Below are positions 42,434 to 52,320 of a DNA stretch of 64,000 nt, one piece after another. Source of the stretch: Zea mays (lineage: Eukaryota > Streptophyta > Magnoliopsida > Poales > Poaceae); contig NC_050096.1 in the NCBI RefSeq assembly GCF_902167145.1, positions 265,258,622 to 265,322,621 of the forward strand, in the 5' to 3' direction. The position numbers and the translations under genes were made by a program. A model generated the notes under the pieces. That model ran no database searches and was not told where the DNA came from. It saw only the letters and a program-made list of their open reading frames with translations. The number at the start of each line of letters is the position of its first letter. Positions within the stretch are counted from its first letter, which is position 1.

Positions 42434-44719
42434 TCAAGCTTGAGTTTTGAGGGCCCTATATTGCATAGGACCAGTGACTCTCTCAATTAAGGACTTTGCC
42501 ACCCAGATTTGTCTAGGTCTACTCTTATTTGGTGGACCTAGGAATGTAACCTTAATCTTTCCATTTGCAACCTTTCTTAGAACATAGTGAGCATTGAAAG
42601 CAAATGGTCTTGAGTGCTTAGGCAAGGGAGTTGGTGGTTTAGCTTTGCAGTTGTGGGCAAAATGACCTTCATTTCCACACTCAAAGCATTTGATAGGCTT
42701 GTGAGTCTGCTTTGGCTTGTATTGAGTGATAGCTTTCTTTTGCACAAAAGCATTGTATCCAATACCACTCTTGTTATTTTTCATAACAGTGTTCATAAGC
42801 AGCTCATTTTGGAGGTATTGACCCTTGTTGAACTTTTGCACACTTGTTGCAAGATGTTCATTTTCACTTTTTAGTTTCCTGACCTCATTCTTAAGCCTTT
42901 GATTATCCACTGCCAACTCATTGTTGAAATCATTGTTCTCAATAGCAACTTTTCCTCTAGTAGTTGCATCAGTCAAGTAATTCTTCAATTTTTGGTTGTC
43001 TAAAGTCAGGACTTCAACTTTTTCAGTCAATTCAGCATGTAGACTAGTTTGCTCTTCTTGAATCAAATCATCACATGAGGTTGCTACATCAAGCTTAACA
43101 ACAGGGTTAATAGCCTCATGTGTTTTGCAAGATAAAAGTTCATTTTCAACAAGAAGATTGTCATGATCAAATTTAATTTGAGTATAGTCTTCCTTGATCT
43201 TTACTAGTCTATTTTGCAACTCCCTATTAGCTTCATTTAATTTGTCATATTTTTCCTTAGCATCTTTTAGGGAGTTTGTGAGCTCATTTACAGTTGATGA
43301 CATAGTTTTATTTTCTTCTTTTATTTCATCACTAGCCTTTATAACTATGTCATACTTGGCATTTAAAGATTCATTTTCATTTTTCAACCTATCACATTTA
43401 GCTTTTGACTTTCTAATGATTTGAGTATATTCTTTAAGTAAGTCAGGTAACTCATCATATGAAGGTGAAGCAAATTCTTCATCACTATCACTATCACTAT
43501 CATCATCAATATTAATATCATTTTGTACCTTCCGTTCACCCCTAGCCATGAGGCATAGGTGAGAAGTGGATGATGGCGATGGTGGTGGTGAAGAGAAGTC
43601 CCCGGCGATGGCAGCAACTTTTTCATCATTCTCTTCTTCACTTGAAGAAGACCCACTTGATGATTCGATGTCGGTTAGCCAGTCGCCAACAATATATGCC
43701 TTTCCATTCTTCTTCTTGTGAAACCTCTTTTGCTTTCCATCCTTCCTCTTGAAGAATTTCTTTTCCTTCTTTTCATCATCGCTGTCATCTTCTTTCTTGC
43801 CCTTGAACTTGTTCTTCTTGGGCTTGTTGCATTGATGAGCAAGATGACCAAGCTCACCACAGTTGTAGCAGTCCATCTCAGAAATGGGCTTTCTTTTGTT
43901 GGAAAAGAACTTCTTCTTTCTTGAATCAAATTTGATGCCTTCTCTATTTAGCTTCTTCAACATCTTGGTGGTCTTCCTTACCATCAAGGCAATGTTTGCA
44001 TCAAGGTCATCATCACTTGAGGATTCTTCCTCAACTTGTATTTTTGCTTTTCCTTTTCTTTCATGATTTGCTTTGAGAGCCAAATCCTTTCTTTTGGAAG
44101 ATGATTCTTCTTTGTCGTTGATGTGCATGTACATTTCATGGGCATTGATCTTTCCCAAAATTTGTGTAGGTGTGGTAACTGAAAGATCCATTTGATGTAG
44201 CACAGTGACAATGTGTCCATATTTGTCTATTGGGAGGACACTGAGAATCTTCCTCACAACATCCGGTTGTGAGATTTGAGTAAGCCTTAATCCATTGACT
44301 TCCTCTACAAGAATATTAAGCCGTGAGTACATAGCATTTGCATTTTCATTAGTAAGCATTTCAAAGGAATTTAACTTTCGCATGGCTATGTGATATCTTT
44401 CCTCACGTTCACTTCTAGTTCCTTCATGTAGAGCACAAATGTCCATCCACAAATCATGAGCATTTTTATGATTCCTTACTCTATTGAACACATCTTTGCA
44501 AAGGCCTCTAAAAAGGGTGTTTTTGGCCTTAGCATTCCATTTCTCATAATTGAACTCATCACCTACAAGATTTGTGGGATCTCTAGGTTCGGGGAACCCT
44601 TGTGTGGCGGCTTTATAGACACCAATGTCTATAGCCTCTAAGTATGCTTCCATACGAATTTTCCAATAAGGAAAATCGTCACCATCAAAAACGGGAGGAG
44701 GTCCATCCCCACCGGACAT
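42434..44719 (-). CDS. gag: Gag protein of element D (761 aa, intact)
   Basis: The ATG at 44719 lies about 50 bp after the LTR. A UBN2-type Copia gag domain covers about residues 1-200 (FDGDDFPYWKIRMEAYL near the start). A Lys-rich stretch leads to zinc knuckle 1 (CYNCGELGHLAHQC, residues 284-297). An acidic Ser-rich part and a long coiled coil (about 420-640) follow, then zinc knuckle 2 (CFECGNEGHFAHNC, residues 678-691). The C-terminal end carries basic residues and stops at TGA 42436-42434. The second knuckle after the coiled coil is unlike A, whose gag shows one. The long C-terminal extension is a Sirevirus trait. Confidence 0.93.
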   Translation of the reverse strand: MSGGDGPPPVFDGDDFPYWKIRMEAYLEAIDIGVYKAATQGFPEPRDPTNLVGDEFNYEKWNAKAKNTLFRGLCKDVFNRVRNHKNAHDLWMDICALHEGTRSEREERYHIAMRKLNSFEMLTNENANAMYSRLNILVEEVNGLRLTQISQPDVVRKILSVLPIDKYGHIVTVLHQMDLSVTTPTQILGKINAHEMYMHINDKEESSSKRKDLALKANHERKGKAKIQVEEESSSDDDLDANIALMVRKTTKMLKKLNREGIKFDSRKKKFFSNKRKPISEMDCYNCGELGHLAHQCNKPKKNKFKGKKEDDSDDEKKEKKFFKRKDGKQKRFHKKKNGKAYIVGDWLTDIESSSGSSSSEEENDEKVAAIAGDFSSPPPSPSSTSHLCLMARGERKVQNDINIDDDSDSDSDEEFASPSYDELPDLLKEYTQIIRKSKAKCDRLKNENESLNAKYDIVIKASDEIKEENKTMSSTVNELTNSLKDAKEKYDKLNEANRELQNRLVKIKEDYTQIKFDHDNLLVENELLSCKTHEAINPVVKLDVATSCDDLIQEEQTSLHAELTEKVEVLTLDNQKLKNYLTDATTRGKVAIENNDFNNELAVDNQRLKNEVRKLKSENEHLATSVQKFNKGQYLQNELLMNTVMKNNKSGIGYNAFVQKKAITQYKPKQTHKPIKCFECGNEGHFAHNCKAKPPTPLPKHSRPFAFNAHYVLRKVANGKIKVTFLGPPNKSRPRQIWVAKSLIERVTGPMQYRALKTQA

Positions 44720-44756
44720 CGTAACTCTAGCGGTTAAGCTAATCTATGAGCAACAA

Positions 44757-44771
44757 GGCTTTGATACCAAT
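44757..44771 (-). other. Primer-binding site of element D (initiator tRNA-Met, one mismatch)
   Basis: The minus strand reads ATTGGTATCAAAGCC directly after the 5' LTR. It matches the Met primer site TGGTATCAGAGC with an A for G substitution. Confidence 0.88.
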
Positions 44772-46263
44772 TGAAAGGATCACGATGCCCAAGAGGGGGG
44801 TGAATTGGGCTTTTCTAAAAATCAACACTAATTAAAACCTAAGCAACAGCTAAACAAGAGCCCAACTTCACCCCAACAACTAGCACTAAGAAAATAATAC
44901 TAGAAATGTAACAAAGCTAAGACAATGCTTCAAATACTTGCTAAACAAATACACAAAGTAAAGAGCTTGAATTAAGTGCGGAATGTAAAGCAAAGTTTAG
45001 AAGACTCCTCCAATTTTTCCCGAGGTATCGAAGAGTCGGCACTCTCCACTAGTCCTCGTTGGAGCACCCGCGCAAGGGTATCGCTCCCCCTTGGTCCTCG
45101 CAAGAACCAAGTGCTCACTACGAGATGATCCTTTGCCACTCCGGCGCGGTGGATCCCTCGAGACCGCTTACAAACTTGAGTCGGGTCACCAACAAGATCT
45201 TCACGGTGATCACCGAGCTCCCAACGCCACCAAGCCGTCTAGGTGATGCCGATCACCAAGAGTAACAAGCCGTAGACTTTCGCTTGACCAAGAGAAGCCT
45301 AATGCAAGTGGTGTGTGCTCTAGGTGGCTCTCACTAGCGCTAATGAGGAACAAGCGCGGATTATGATTCTCTAATCTCCTCACTAGGCTTTTGGTGCTTG
45401 CAATGCTCTACCAATGTGCTGGAATAAATGTGGAGTGCAAGACATTGAATATGGTGGGTGGAGGGGGTATAAATAGCCCTCACCCACCAACTAGCCGTTA
45501 CAGGCAATTCACTGCGCGATGGCGCACCGGACAGTCCGGTGCGCCACCGGTGCGCCAACGGTGCGCCACCGGTGCGCCAACGGTCACTTCCAACGGCTAG
45601 TTCTGACAGAGAGCCGTTGGACTCATGGCGCACCGGACAGTGAACAGTCCACTGTCCGGTGCACACCGGACAGTCCGGTGCGGTGTCCGGTGTGCCACTA
45701 AAATTCAACTCTGAACACTGCGCTCTCGGGTTTCTGCGAAGGGAAGACACTGCCGTGGACCAGCCTGGCCCCACCTGGCAGAGGGTGCACCGGACAGTCC
45801 GGTGCACACCGGACAGTCCGGTGCCCCTAAGCCAGAAACACTAAGTCTTGATTTTCAGCTGATTTTCAAATCGGTTTTCGCTCTAACTTGTGTGTGAGTT
45901 CTAGAGTGACACCTAGCACTGTATATGAGTGTGATTGGCACCAACACTACACTAGAACTCTCTTGGTCAAACTACTCATCGACAACCCCTCTTTATAGTA
46001 CGGCTAAAAGAGAATAAAAGACCTAACTAAATCGCGAGTGTCCACATCTCCTTGACACTCGGACTCCGTAGACCTTCACCTTTTATTCCGTCGTTTTAGC
46101 CGTCGCTTCGAGTTCTTATTTCCGGGATTGTTTTCACCGTTGTAGTACTTCGACCTGTCATGCGACCTAACTTACCATTTGTCTCTGCAAAACACACGTT
46201 AGTCACATATAATATTACGTTGTCATTAATCACTAAAACCAACCAGGGGCCTAGATGCTTTCA
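44772..46263 (-). repeat. 5' LTR of element D (right in the window)
   Basis: This 1492-bp copy is the partner of 24644-26134. Palindrome cluster at 45520-45830 and TATTTATA at 45468-45475 read on the minus strand. About eight substitutions separate the two copies by eye. Confidence 0.94.
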
Positions 46264-46268
46264 GTATC

Positions 46269-46768
46269 CTAGGGGATCCACTTTTGATTTAATTGGTTAT
46301 TCGGATGCCGATTGGGCGGGGTGTAAAATCAATAGAAAGAGCACATCGGGGACTTGTCAGTTCTTGGGAAGATCCTTGGTGTCTTGGGCTTCAAAGAAGC
46401 AAAATTCGGTTGCTCTTTCCACCGCCGAAGCTGAGTACATTGCCGCAGGCCATTGTTGCGCGCAATTGCTTTGGATGAGGCAAACCCTGCGGGACTACGG
46501 TTACAAATTAACCAAAGTCCCTTTGCTATGTGATAATGAGAGTGCAATCAAGATGGCGGATAATCCCGTCGAGCATAGCCGCACTAAACACATAGCCATT
46601 CGGTATCATTTTCTTAGGGATCACCAACAAAAGGGAGATATCGAGATTTCTTACATTAACACTAAAGATCAATTAGCCGATATCTTTACCAAGCCACTTG
46701 ATGAACAAACTTTTAACAAACTTAGGCATGAGCTAAATATTCTTGATTCTAGGAATTTCTTTTGTTAA
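46269..46768 (+). pseudogene. pol: pol of element A, piece 3: RNase H
   Basis: The last part of A pol continues in frame from 24643 once D is removed. It contains GYSDADWAGC, the [16 protein letters not shown] block, CDNESAIKMADNPVEHS and the closing [11 protein letters not shown], all typical of Copia RNase H, and ends at TAA 46766-46768. It has no stops. A pol is thus disrupted only by the insertions B and D. Confidence 0.94.
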
Positions 46769-47327
46769 CTTGCACTCATAGCTCATTTATATACCTTTGA
46801 TCATGTCTCTTTCATATGCTATGACTAATGAGTTTTCAAGTCTATTTCAAACCAAGTCATAGGTGTATTGAAAGGAAATTGGAGTCTTCGGTGAAGACAA
46901 AGGCTTCCACTACGTAACTCATCCTTCGCCGTCGCTCCAAGCAACTCTCCGTTCTTGGGGGAGAAAGCATGAGCACCAAGCAAAAGGACTCCATCTTTGG
47001 TATAATCTTCACTCATTTGTTTTGACCAAAGAGGGAGAATGTAACTCGAGGGCTCTAATGACTCTGTTTTTGGCGATTCATGCCAAAGGGGGAGAAAGTA
47101 TGAGCCCAAAGCAAAAGGACCGCACCACCACCAATTTCAAAAACTTCATGTTTCCAAGAATATTATCAATTTGTATCCTATTGTGTTCAAAAGGGGGAGA
47201 AAGTAGTTTTTCAAAAATGATATATCAAAACCCTCTTGAACACTAAGAGGAGGATCTCATTTAGGGACAGTTTTGTTTAGCCAAAGAAAAAGCATTTGAA
47301 ACAGGGGGAGAAAATTTCAAATCTTGT
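46769..47327 (+). other. 3' untranslated region of element A, left part, with repeated purine tracts
   Basis: There is no ORF. GGGGGAGA-type tracts occur near 46957, 47087, 47194 and 47303, with a weaker GAGGGAGA near 47030; the functional tract is at 61397-61410. Multiple polypurine copies before the LTR are a known Sirevirus feature. Two segments repeat the text around GAGCMCMAAGCAAAAGGACY (46969 and 47101). Element F cuts the region at 47327. Confidence 0.8.
47323..47327. repeat. TSD CTTGT of element F, left copy
   Basis: CTTGT is repeated at 61134-61138 after the CGCCGACA end of F. Removal restores the homology of the A 3' region with element O (around 380-400). Confidence 0.94.
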
Positions 47328-47818
47328 TGTCGGGGACCATAATTAGGGGTACCCTCAAGACGCCTAATTCTCAGCTGGTAACCCCCATCAGCACAAAGCT
47401 GCAAAGGCCTGATGGGTACGATTAAGTCAAGGATCAGTCCACACGAGTGACTCGATCACGCTTCGCCCGAGCCTAGCCTCGGCCAAGGGCAGCCGACCTC
47501 GAGAGACTTCCGTCTCGCCCGAGGCCCCCCTTTTTACGGCGGACACACCTCCGGCTCGCCCGAGGCCATGGCTTCGCTTGGAAGCAACCCTGACTAAATC
47601 GTCGCGCCGACTGACCAGGTTGCAGGAGCATTTAACGCAAAGGTGGCCTGACACCTTTATCCTGACGCGTGCCCCCGGCAGAGCCGAAGTGACCGCCGTC
47701 ACTCCGCCGCTCCACTGACCGGTCTGACAGAAGGACAGCGCCGCCTGCGCCACTCCGACTGCAGTGCCACTCGACAGAGTGAGTCTGACAGGCAGTCAGG
47801 CCTCGCCAGAGGCGCCAT

Positions 47819-48155
47819 AGGAAACTCCGCTCCGCCCGACCCCAGGGCTCGGACTCGGGCTAAGACCCGGAAGACGGCGAACTCCGCTCCGCCCGACCCC
47901 AGGGCTCGGACTCGGGCTAAGACCCGGAAGACGGCGAACTCCGCTCCGCCCGACCCCAGGGCTCGGACTCGGGCTAAGACCCGGAAGACGGCGAACTCCG
48001 CTCCGCCCGACCCCAGGGCTCGGACTCGGGCTAAGACCCGGAAGACGGCGAACTCCGCTCCGCCCGACCCCAGGGCTCGGACTCGGGCTAAGACCCGGAA
48101 GACGGCGAACTCCGCTCCGCCCGGCCCCAGGGCTCGGACTCGGGCTCAGCCCCAG
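47819..48155. repeat. 57-bp minisatellite in the F 5' LTR, about 6 copies
   Basis: The unit begins GGCGAACTCCGCTCCGCCCG and contains CCCAGGGCTCGGACTCGGGC. Five copies are nearly identical and a sixth diverges at the end. The array is present with the same copy number in the 3' LTR at 59941-60277. Confidence 0.92.
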
Positions 48156-48700
48156 AAGACGACGAAACTCCGCCTCGCCCGACCCCAGGGCTCGGACTCC
48201 GCCCTGGCCTCGGCCGAACGATCTCCGCCTCGCCCGACCCGGGGGCTCGGGCTCGGCCTCGGCCACGGAAGACAGACTCGACCTCGGCTTCGGAGGAGCC
48301 CCCACGTCGCCCGACCTAGGGCACAGGCCCGCCACGTCAACAGGAAGCGCCATCATCATCCTACCCCGAGCCGACTCGGGTCACGGAGAACAAGACCGGC
48401 GTCCCATCTGGCTAGCTCCGCCAGATGGACAATGATGGCGCCCCACAAGCTCTGTGACGACGGCGGCTCTCAGCTCTCTTACGGAAGCAAGGCGACGTCA
48501 GCAAGGACTCGACCGCTCCTACAGCTGTCCCTCCGCCAGGCTCCGTTGCTCCTCCGACAGCCACGACATCACGCCAGCAAGGTGCCAAGACCTCTCCGGC
48601 TGCCACATTGGCATGTACCTAGGGCGCTAGCTCTCTCTCCGCTAGACACGTAGCACTCTGCTACACCCCCCATTGTACACCTGGATCCTCTCCTTATGAC

Positions 48701-48708
48701 TATAAAAG
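48701..48708 (+). promoter_or_regulatory. TATA box of the F 5' LTR
   Basis: TATAAAAG lies in the context TATGACTATAAAAGGAAGG, 300 bp before the LTR end. The 3' LTR copy is at 60823-60830. Confidence 0.75.
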
Positions 48709-49013
48709 GAAGGACCAGGGCCTTCTTGAAAAAGGTTGGCCGCGCGGGGACGAGGACGAGACAGGCGCTCTCTTGGGGCCGCTCGCTTCCCTCACCCGCG
48801 TGGACGCTTGTAACCCCCCTACTGCAAGCGCACCCGACCTGGGCGCGGGACGAACACGAAGGCCGCGGGATCTCCACCTCTCTCACGCCCGTCTCCGGCC
48901 ACCTCGCCTCTCCCCCCTACGCGCTCGCCCACGCGCTCGACCCATCTGGGCTGGGGCACGCAGCACACTCACTCGTCGGCTTGAGGACCCCCCGGTCTCG
49001 AAACGCCGACAGT

Positions 49014-49031
49014 TGGCGCGCCAGGTAGGGG
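49014..49031 (+). other. Primer-binding site of element F
   Basis: TGGCGCGCCAGGTAGGGG begins two bases after the LTR. This primer site is typical of RIRE2/Huck-type elements; the tRNA is not assigned here. Confidence 0.85.
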
Positions 49032-49071
49032 CCTGCTGCGTGCTGACGAACAGCTTCCCGTCAAGCTCCAG

Positions 49072-52000
49072 ATGGGCAGTCTCCAGCAACCTCTCCGGCC
49101 CGGGACGGTGCTCCGTTTCGGGAGTCTTGAGTTCATGTCCTTCGACGGCAGCTACGACATGATACTTCTTCCACCGCCGCGCGACAACGACAATGGCGGC
49201 CGACGACCCGCCCGCCGGCGGCGGAATCGACGACATCTTCCCCGCGTGGCGGAAGAACAACATTCGAGCTCGCTCCGTCCTCTCCCCCGCCAACGGAGGA
49301 GGAGGCGGGGCAACTAAGGCCGAGCGGGAGGCCGCGCTTCGTCAGCCGTCGAGCGAATCGACGCCCCCGACGCCCCGACGGAAGGCACGCTGGGCGTCGA
49401 CCTCGCGTTCGAGACGAAGGCAAGCGCCGTCCCCCCGCGACACGCTGATCCCGAGCAAGAAGACGACGCCAGCGCGCTCGCAGAAAGCCTGCAGGACGTC
49501 GCCCTCGTACCTGGGACGACGGTGCAACCAGTCCCCGACGTGACTACGTCGCTCCTCGTCGACCAAAAGGTACTAACTAACTCCCATCCTACGTCATTTC
49601 GACTCGGCCTCAACCCGCCAAGCGACCTCGCCTTGGCGGGCGCTCTCATTGAGGCGAGTGCAACCCCACTGGGGTTTCGTATGCGGTCGCCTTGGGACCG
49701 GTTGACGGACGTCTCCACCTACGGGCCCTCTGGGTCCGAGGAAGATGACGATCCCAGCATCTGTTGGGATTTCTCTGGACTTGGCAACCCCAGTGCCATG
49801 CGGGACTTCATGACCGCATGTGACTACTGCCTCTCCGACTGTTACGACGGAAGCCGCAGCCTCGACGACGAGGGCTGCGGCCCAAGCCGCGAATGTTTCC
49901 ACGTTGAGCTGGGGGATCCCTCCGAAGGCAACCATCTTGGCATGCCGGAGGACGGTGATTTTCCTAGGCCCGTGCCTCGCGCCGACATCCCGCGGGAGCT
50001 AGCTGTGGTCCCCGTTCCGGCGGGGGGTCACGACCCACAGCTCGAGCAAGTCCGCGGGGCGCAGGCCAGGCTCGACGAGGGAACAGGAGCGCTTGAGACG
50101 ATCCGCCGGGACGTCGGGCAGGCATGGGCGGGCCAACCCCCGGCCGGAGAAATACGTCACCTGCCCCAAGGTCTCTAGCACCGCGTCGCCAACGATGTCA
50201 GGGTCAGGCCGCCGCCCGCATCCAGCGGGGTTGGTCAGAACCTGGCAGCCGCAGCGATGCTCCTCCGCGCGATGCCGGAGCCATCAACCACCGAGGGTCG
50301 GCGAATCCAGGGAGAGCTCAAGAATCTCCTGGAAGGCGCTGCGGCCCGACGGGCCGAGAGCACTGCCTCCCGAAGGCAAGGATATCCCTCGGAACCTCAT
50401 GCCGCGACTTCCCGATTCATGCGGGAAGCCTCGGTCTACACCGGGCGCACGCGCAACACCGCGCCTGTGGCCCCGGGCCACCTCGGCAACGAGCACCACC
50501 GTCGCGACCGACGGGCCCACCTCGACGAAAGGGTGCGCCAAGGCTACCACCCCAGGCGTGGGGGACGCTATGACAGCGGGGAGGATCGGAGTCCCTCGCC
50601 CGAACCACCCGGACCGCAGGCCTTCAGTCGGGCCATCCGACGGGCGCCGTTCCCGACCCGGTTCCGACCCCCGACTACTATCACGAAGTACTCGGGGGAA
50701 ACGAGACCGGAACTGTGGCTCGCGGACTACCGCCTGGCCTGCCAACTGGGAGGAACGGACGATGACAACCTCATCATCCGCAACCTTCCCCTGTTCCTCT
50801 CCGACACTGCTCGCGCCTGGTTGGAACATCTGCCTCCGGGGCAGATCTCCAACTGGGACGACTTGGTCCAAGCCTTCGCCGGCAATTTCCAGGGCACATA
50901 CGTGCGCCCCGGGAATTCCTGGGACCTCTGGAGCTGCCGGCAACAGCCGGGAGAGTCTCTCCGGGACTACATCCGGCGATTCTCGAAGCAGCGCACCGAG
51001 CTGCCCAACATCACCGACTCGGATGTCGTCGGCGCGTTCCTCGCTGGCACCACCTGCCGCGACCTGGTGAGCAAGCTGGGTCGCAAGACCCCCACCAGGG
51101 CGAGCGAGCTGATGGACATCGCCACCAAGTTCGCCTCTGGCCAGGAGGCGGTTGAGGCTATCTTCCGAAAGGACAAGCAGCCCCAGGGCCGCCCATCGGA
51201 AGAGGCTCCCGAGGCGTCTACTCCGCGCGGCGCCAAGAAGAAGGGCAAGAAGAAGTCGCAATCAAAACGCGACGCCGCTGACGCGGATCTTGTCGCCGCC
51301 GCCGAGTACAAGAACCCTCGGAAGCCCCCCAGAGGTGCTAACCTCTTCGACAAGATGCTCAAGGAGCCGTGCCCCTACCATCAGGGGCCCGTCAAGCACA
51401 CCCTCGAGGAGTGCGTCATGCTTCGGCGTCACTTCCACAGGGCCGGGCCACCCGCCGAGGGTGGCAGGGCCCGCGACGACGACAAGAACGAAGATCACCA
51501 AGCAGGAGAGTTCCCCGAGGTCCGCGACTGCTTCATGATCTACGGAGGGCATGCGGCGAATGCCTCGGCTCGGCATCGCAAGCAAGAGCGCCGGGAGGTC
51601 TGCTCGGTGAAGGTGGCGGCGCCAGTCTACCTAGACTGGTCCGACAAGCCCATCACCTTCGACCAGGCCGACCACCCCGACCGCGTGCCGAGCCCGGGGA
51701 AATACCCGCTCGTCGTCGACCCTGTCATCGGCAACGTCAGGCTCACCAAGGTCCTGATGGATGGGGGCAGCTGCCTCAACATCATCTACGCCGAGACCCT
51801 CAAGCTCCTGCGCGTCGATCTGTCCTCCGTCCGGGCAGGCGCTGCGCCCTTCCACGGGATCGTACCTGGGAAGCGCGTCCAGCCCCTCGGACGACTCAAC
51901 CTCCCCGTCTGCTTCGGAACGCCCTCCAACTTCCGAAGGGAGACCCTGACGTTCAAGGTGGTCGGGTTCCGAGGAACCTACCACGCTGTACTAGGGAGGC

Positions 52001-52320
52001 CATGCTACGCGAAGTTCATGGTCGTCCCCAACTACACCTACTTGAAGCTCAAGATGTCGGGCCCAAACGGGGTCATCACCTTCGGCCCCACGTACAAACA
52101 CGCGTTCGAATGCGACGTGGAGTGCGTGGAGTACGCCGAGGCCCTCGCCGAGTCCGAGGCCCTCATCGCCGACCTGGAGAACCTCTCCAAGGAGGTACCA
52201 GACGTGAAGCGTCATGCCGGCAACTTCGAGCCAGCGGAGACGGTTAAGGTCGTCCCTCTCAACCCCAGCGGTGACACCTCCAAGCAGATCCGGATCGGTT
52301 CCGGACTCGACCCCAAATAG
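49072..52320 (+). pseudogene. gag: gag (with protease) region of element F, interrupted by stops
   Basis: One frame from 49072 is coherent apart from TAA 49315, TAG 50176 and TAG 52318. The head (49072-49520) is uncertain because a second frame from ATG 49193 is also open. From 49522 the frame encodes an acidic leader domain, then a retrotransposon Gag core (about 50660-51170; WLEHLPPGQISNWDDLV, SLRDYIRRFSKQR), a basic linker, a Cys/His segment (CPYHQGPVKHTLEEC, about 51370) and the protease with LMDGGSCLNIIYAE (about 51755). Protease has Asp-Gly-Gly instead of Asp-Thr/Ser-Gly, common in Tat elements. The two TAG codons sit where Gln is expected, so CAG to TAG changes are the simplest explanation. 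Confidence 0.85.

Larger units (their letters stand above)
24644..46263 (-). mobile_element. Element D: Sirevirus-type Copia retrotransposon with envelope-like ORF (reverse orientation), interrupted by E
   Basis: D is complete with TSD GTATC and LTRs of 1491 and 1492 bp that differ at about eight sites by eye (0.5%). On the minus strand the order is 5' LTR 46263-44772, Met-type primer site, gag 44719-42434, pol 42416-39195, a 1.66-kb spacer with promoter-like sequence, envelope-like ORF 37535-35424, 3' untranslated region with purine tracts, and 3' LTR 26134-24644. E (26505-35349) sits in the 3' untranslated region. Without E, D is about 12.8 kb. A third ORF after pol is a known Sirevirus option. 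Gag and pol are fully open. Confidence 0.93.
47328..49011 (+). repeat. 5' LTR of element F
   Basis: This 1684-bp LTR runs from TGTCGGGGACCATAA to AAACGCCGACA. It contains the 57-bp minisatellite at 47819-48155 and TATAAAAG at 48701-48708. Long minus-strand frames in it (47796-48359) are produced by the repeat and are not genes. Confidence 0.95.

Noticed and set aside
47796..48359. 187-codon minus-strand ORF with 19-residue repeats (again at 59918-60481)
   Set aside because: It is the translation of a 57-bp minisatellite in the F LTR; the open frame follows from the repeat length, not from coding.
49193..49543. Separate upstream gene in F from ATG 49193
   Set aside because: It overlaps the frame that continues into gag; with two competing frames I could not show it is translated, so it is noted only as uncertainty about the gag start.
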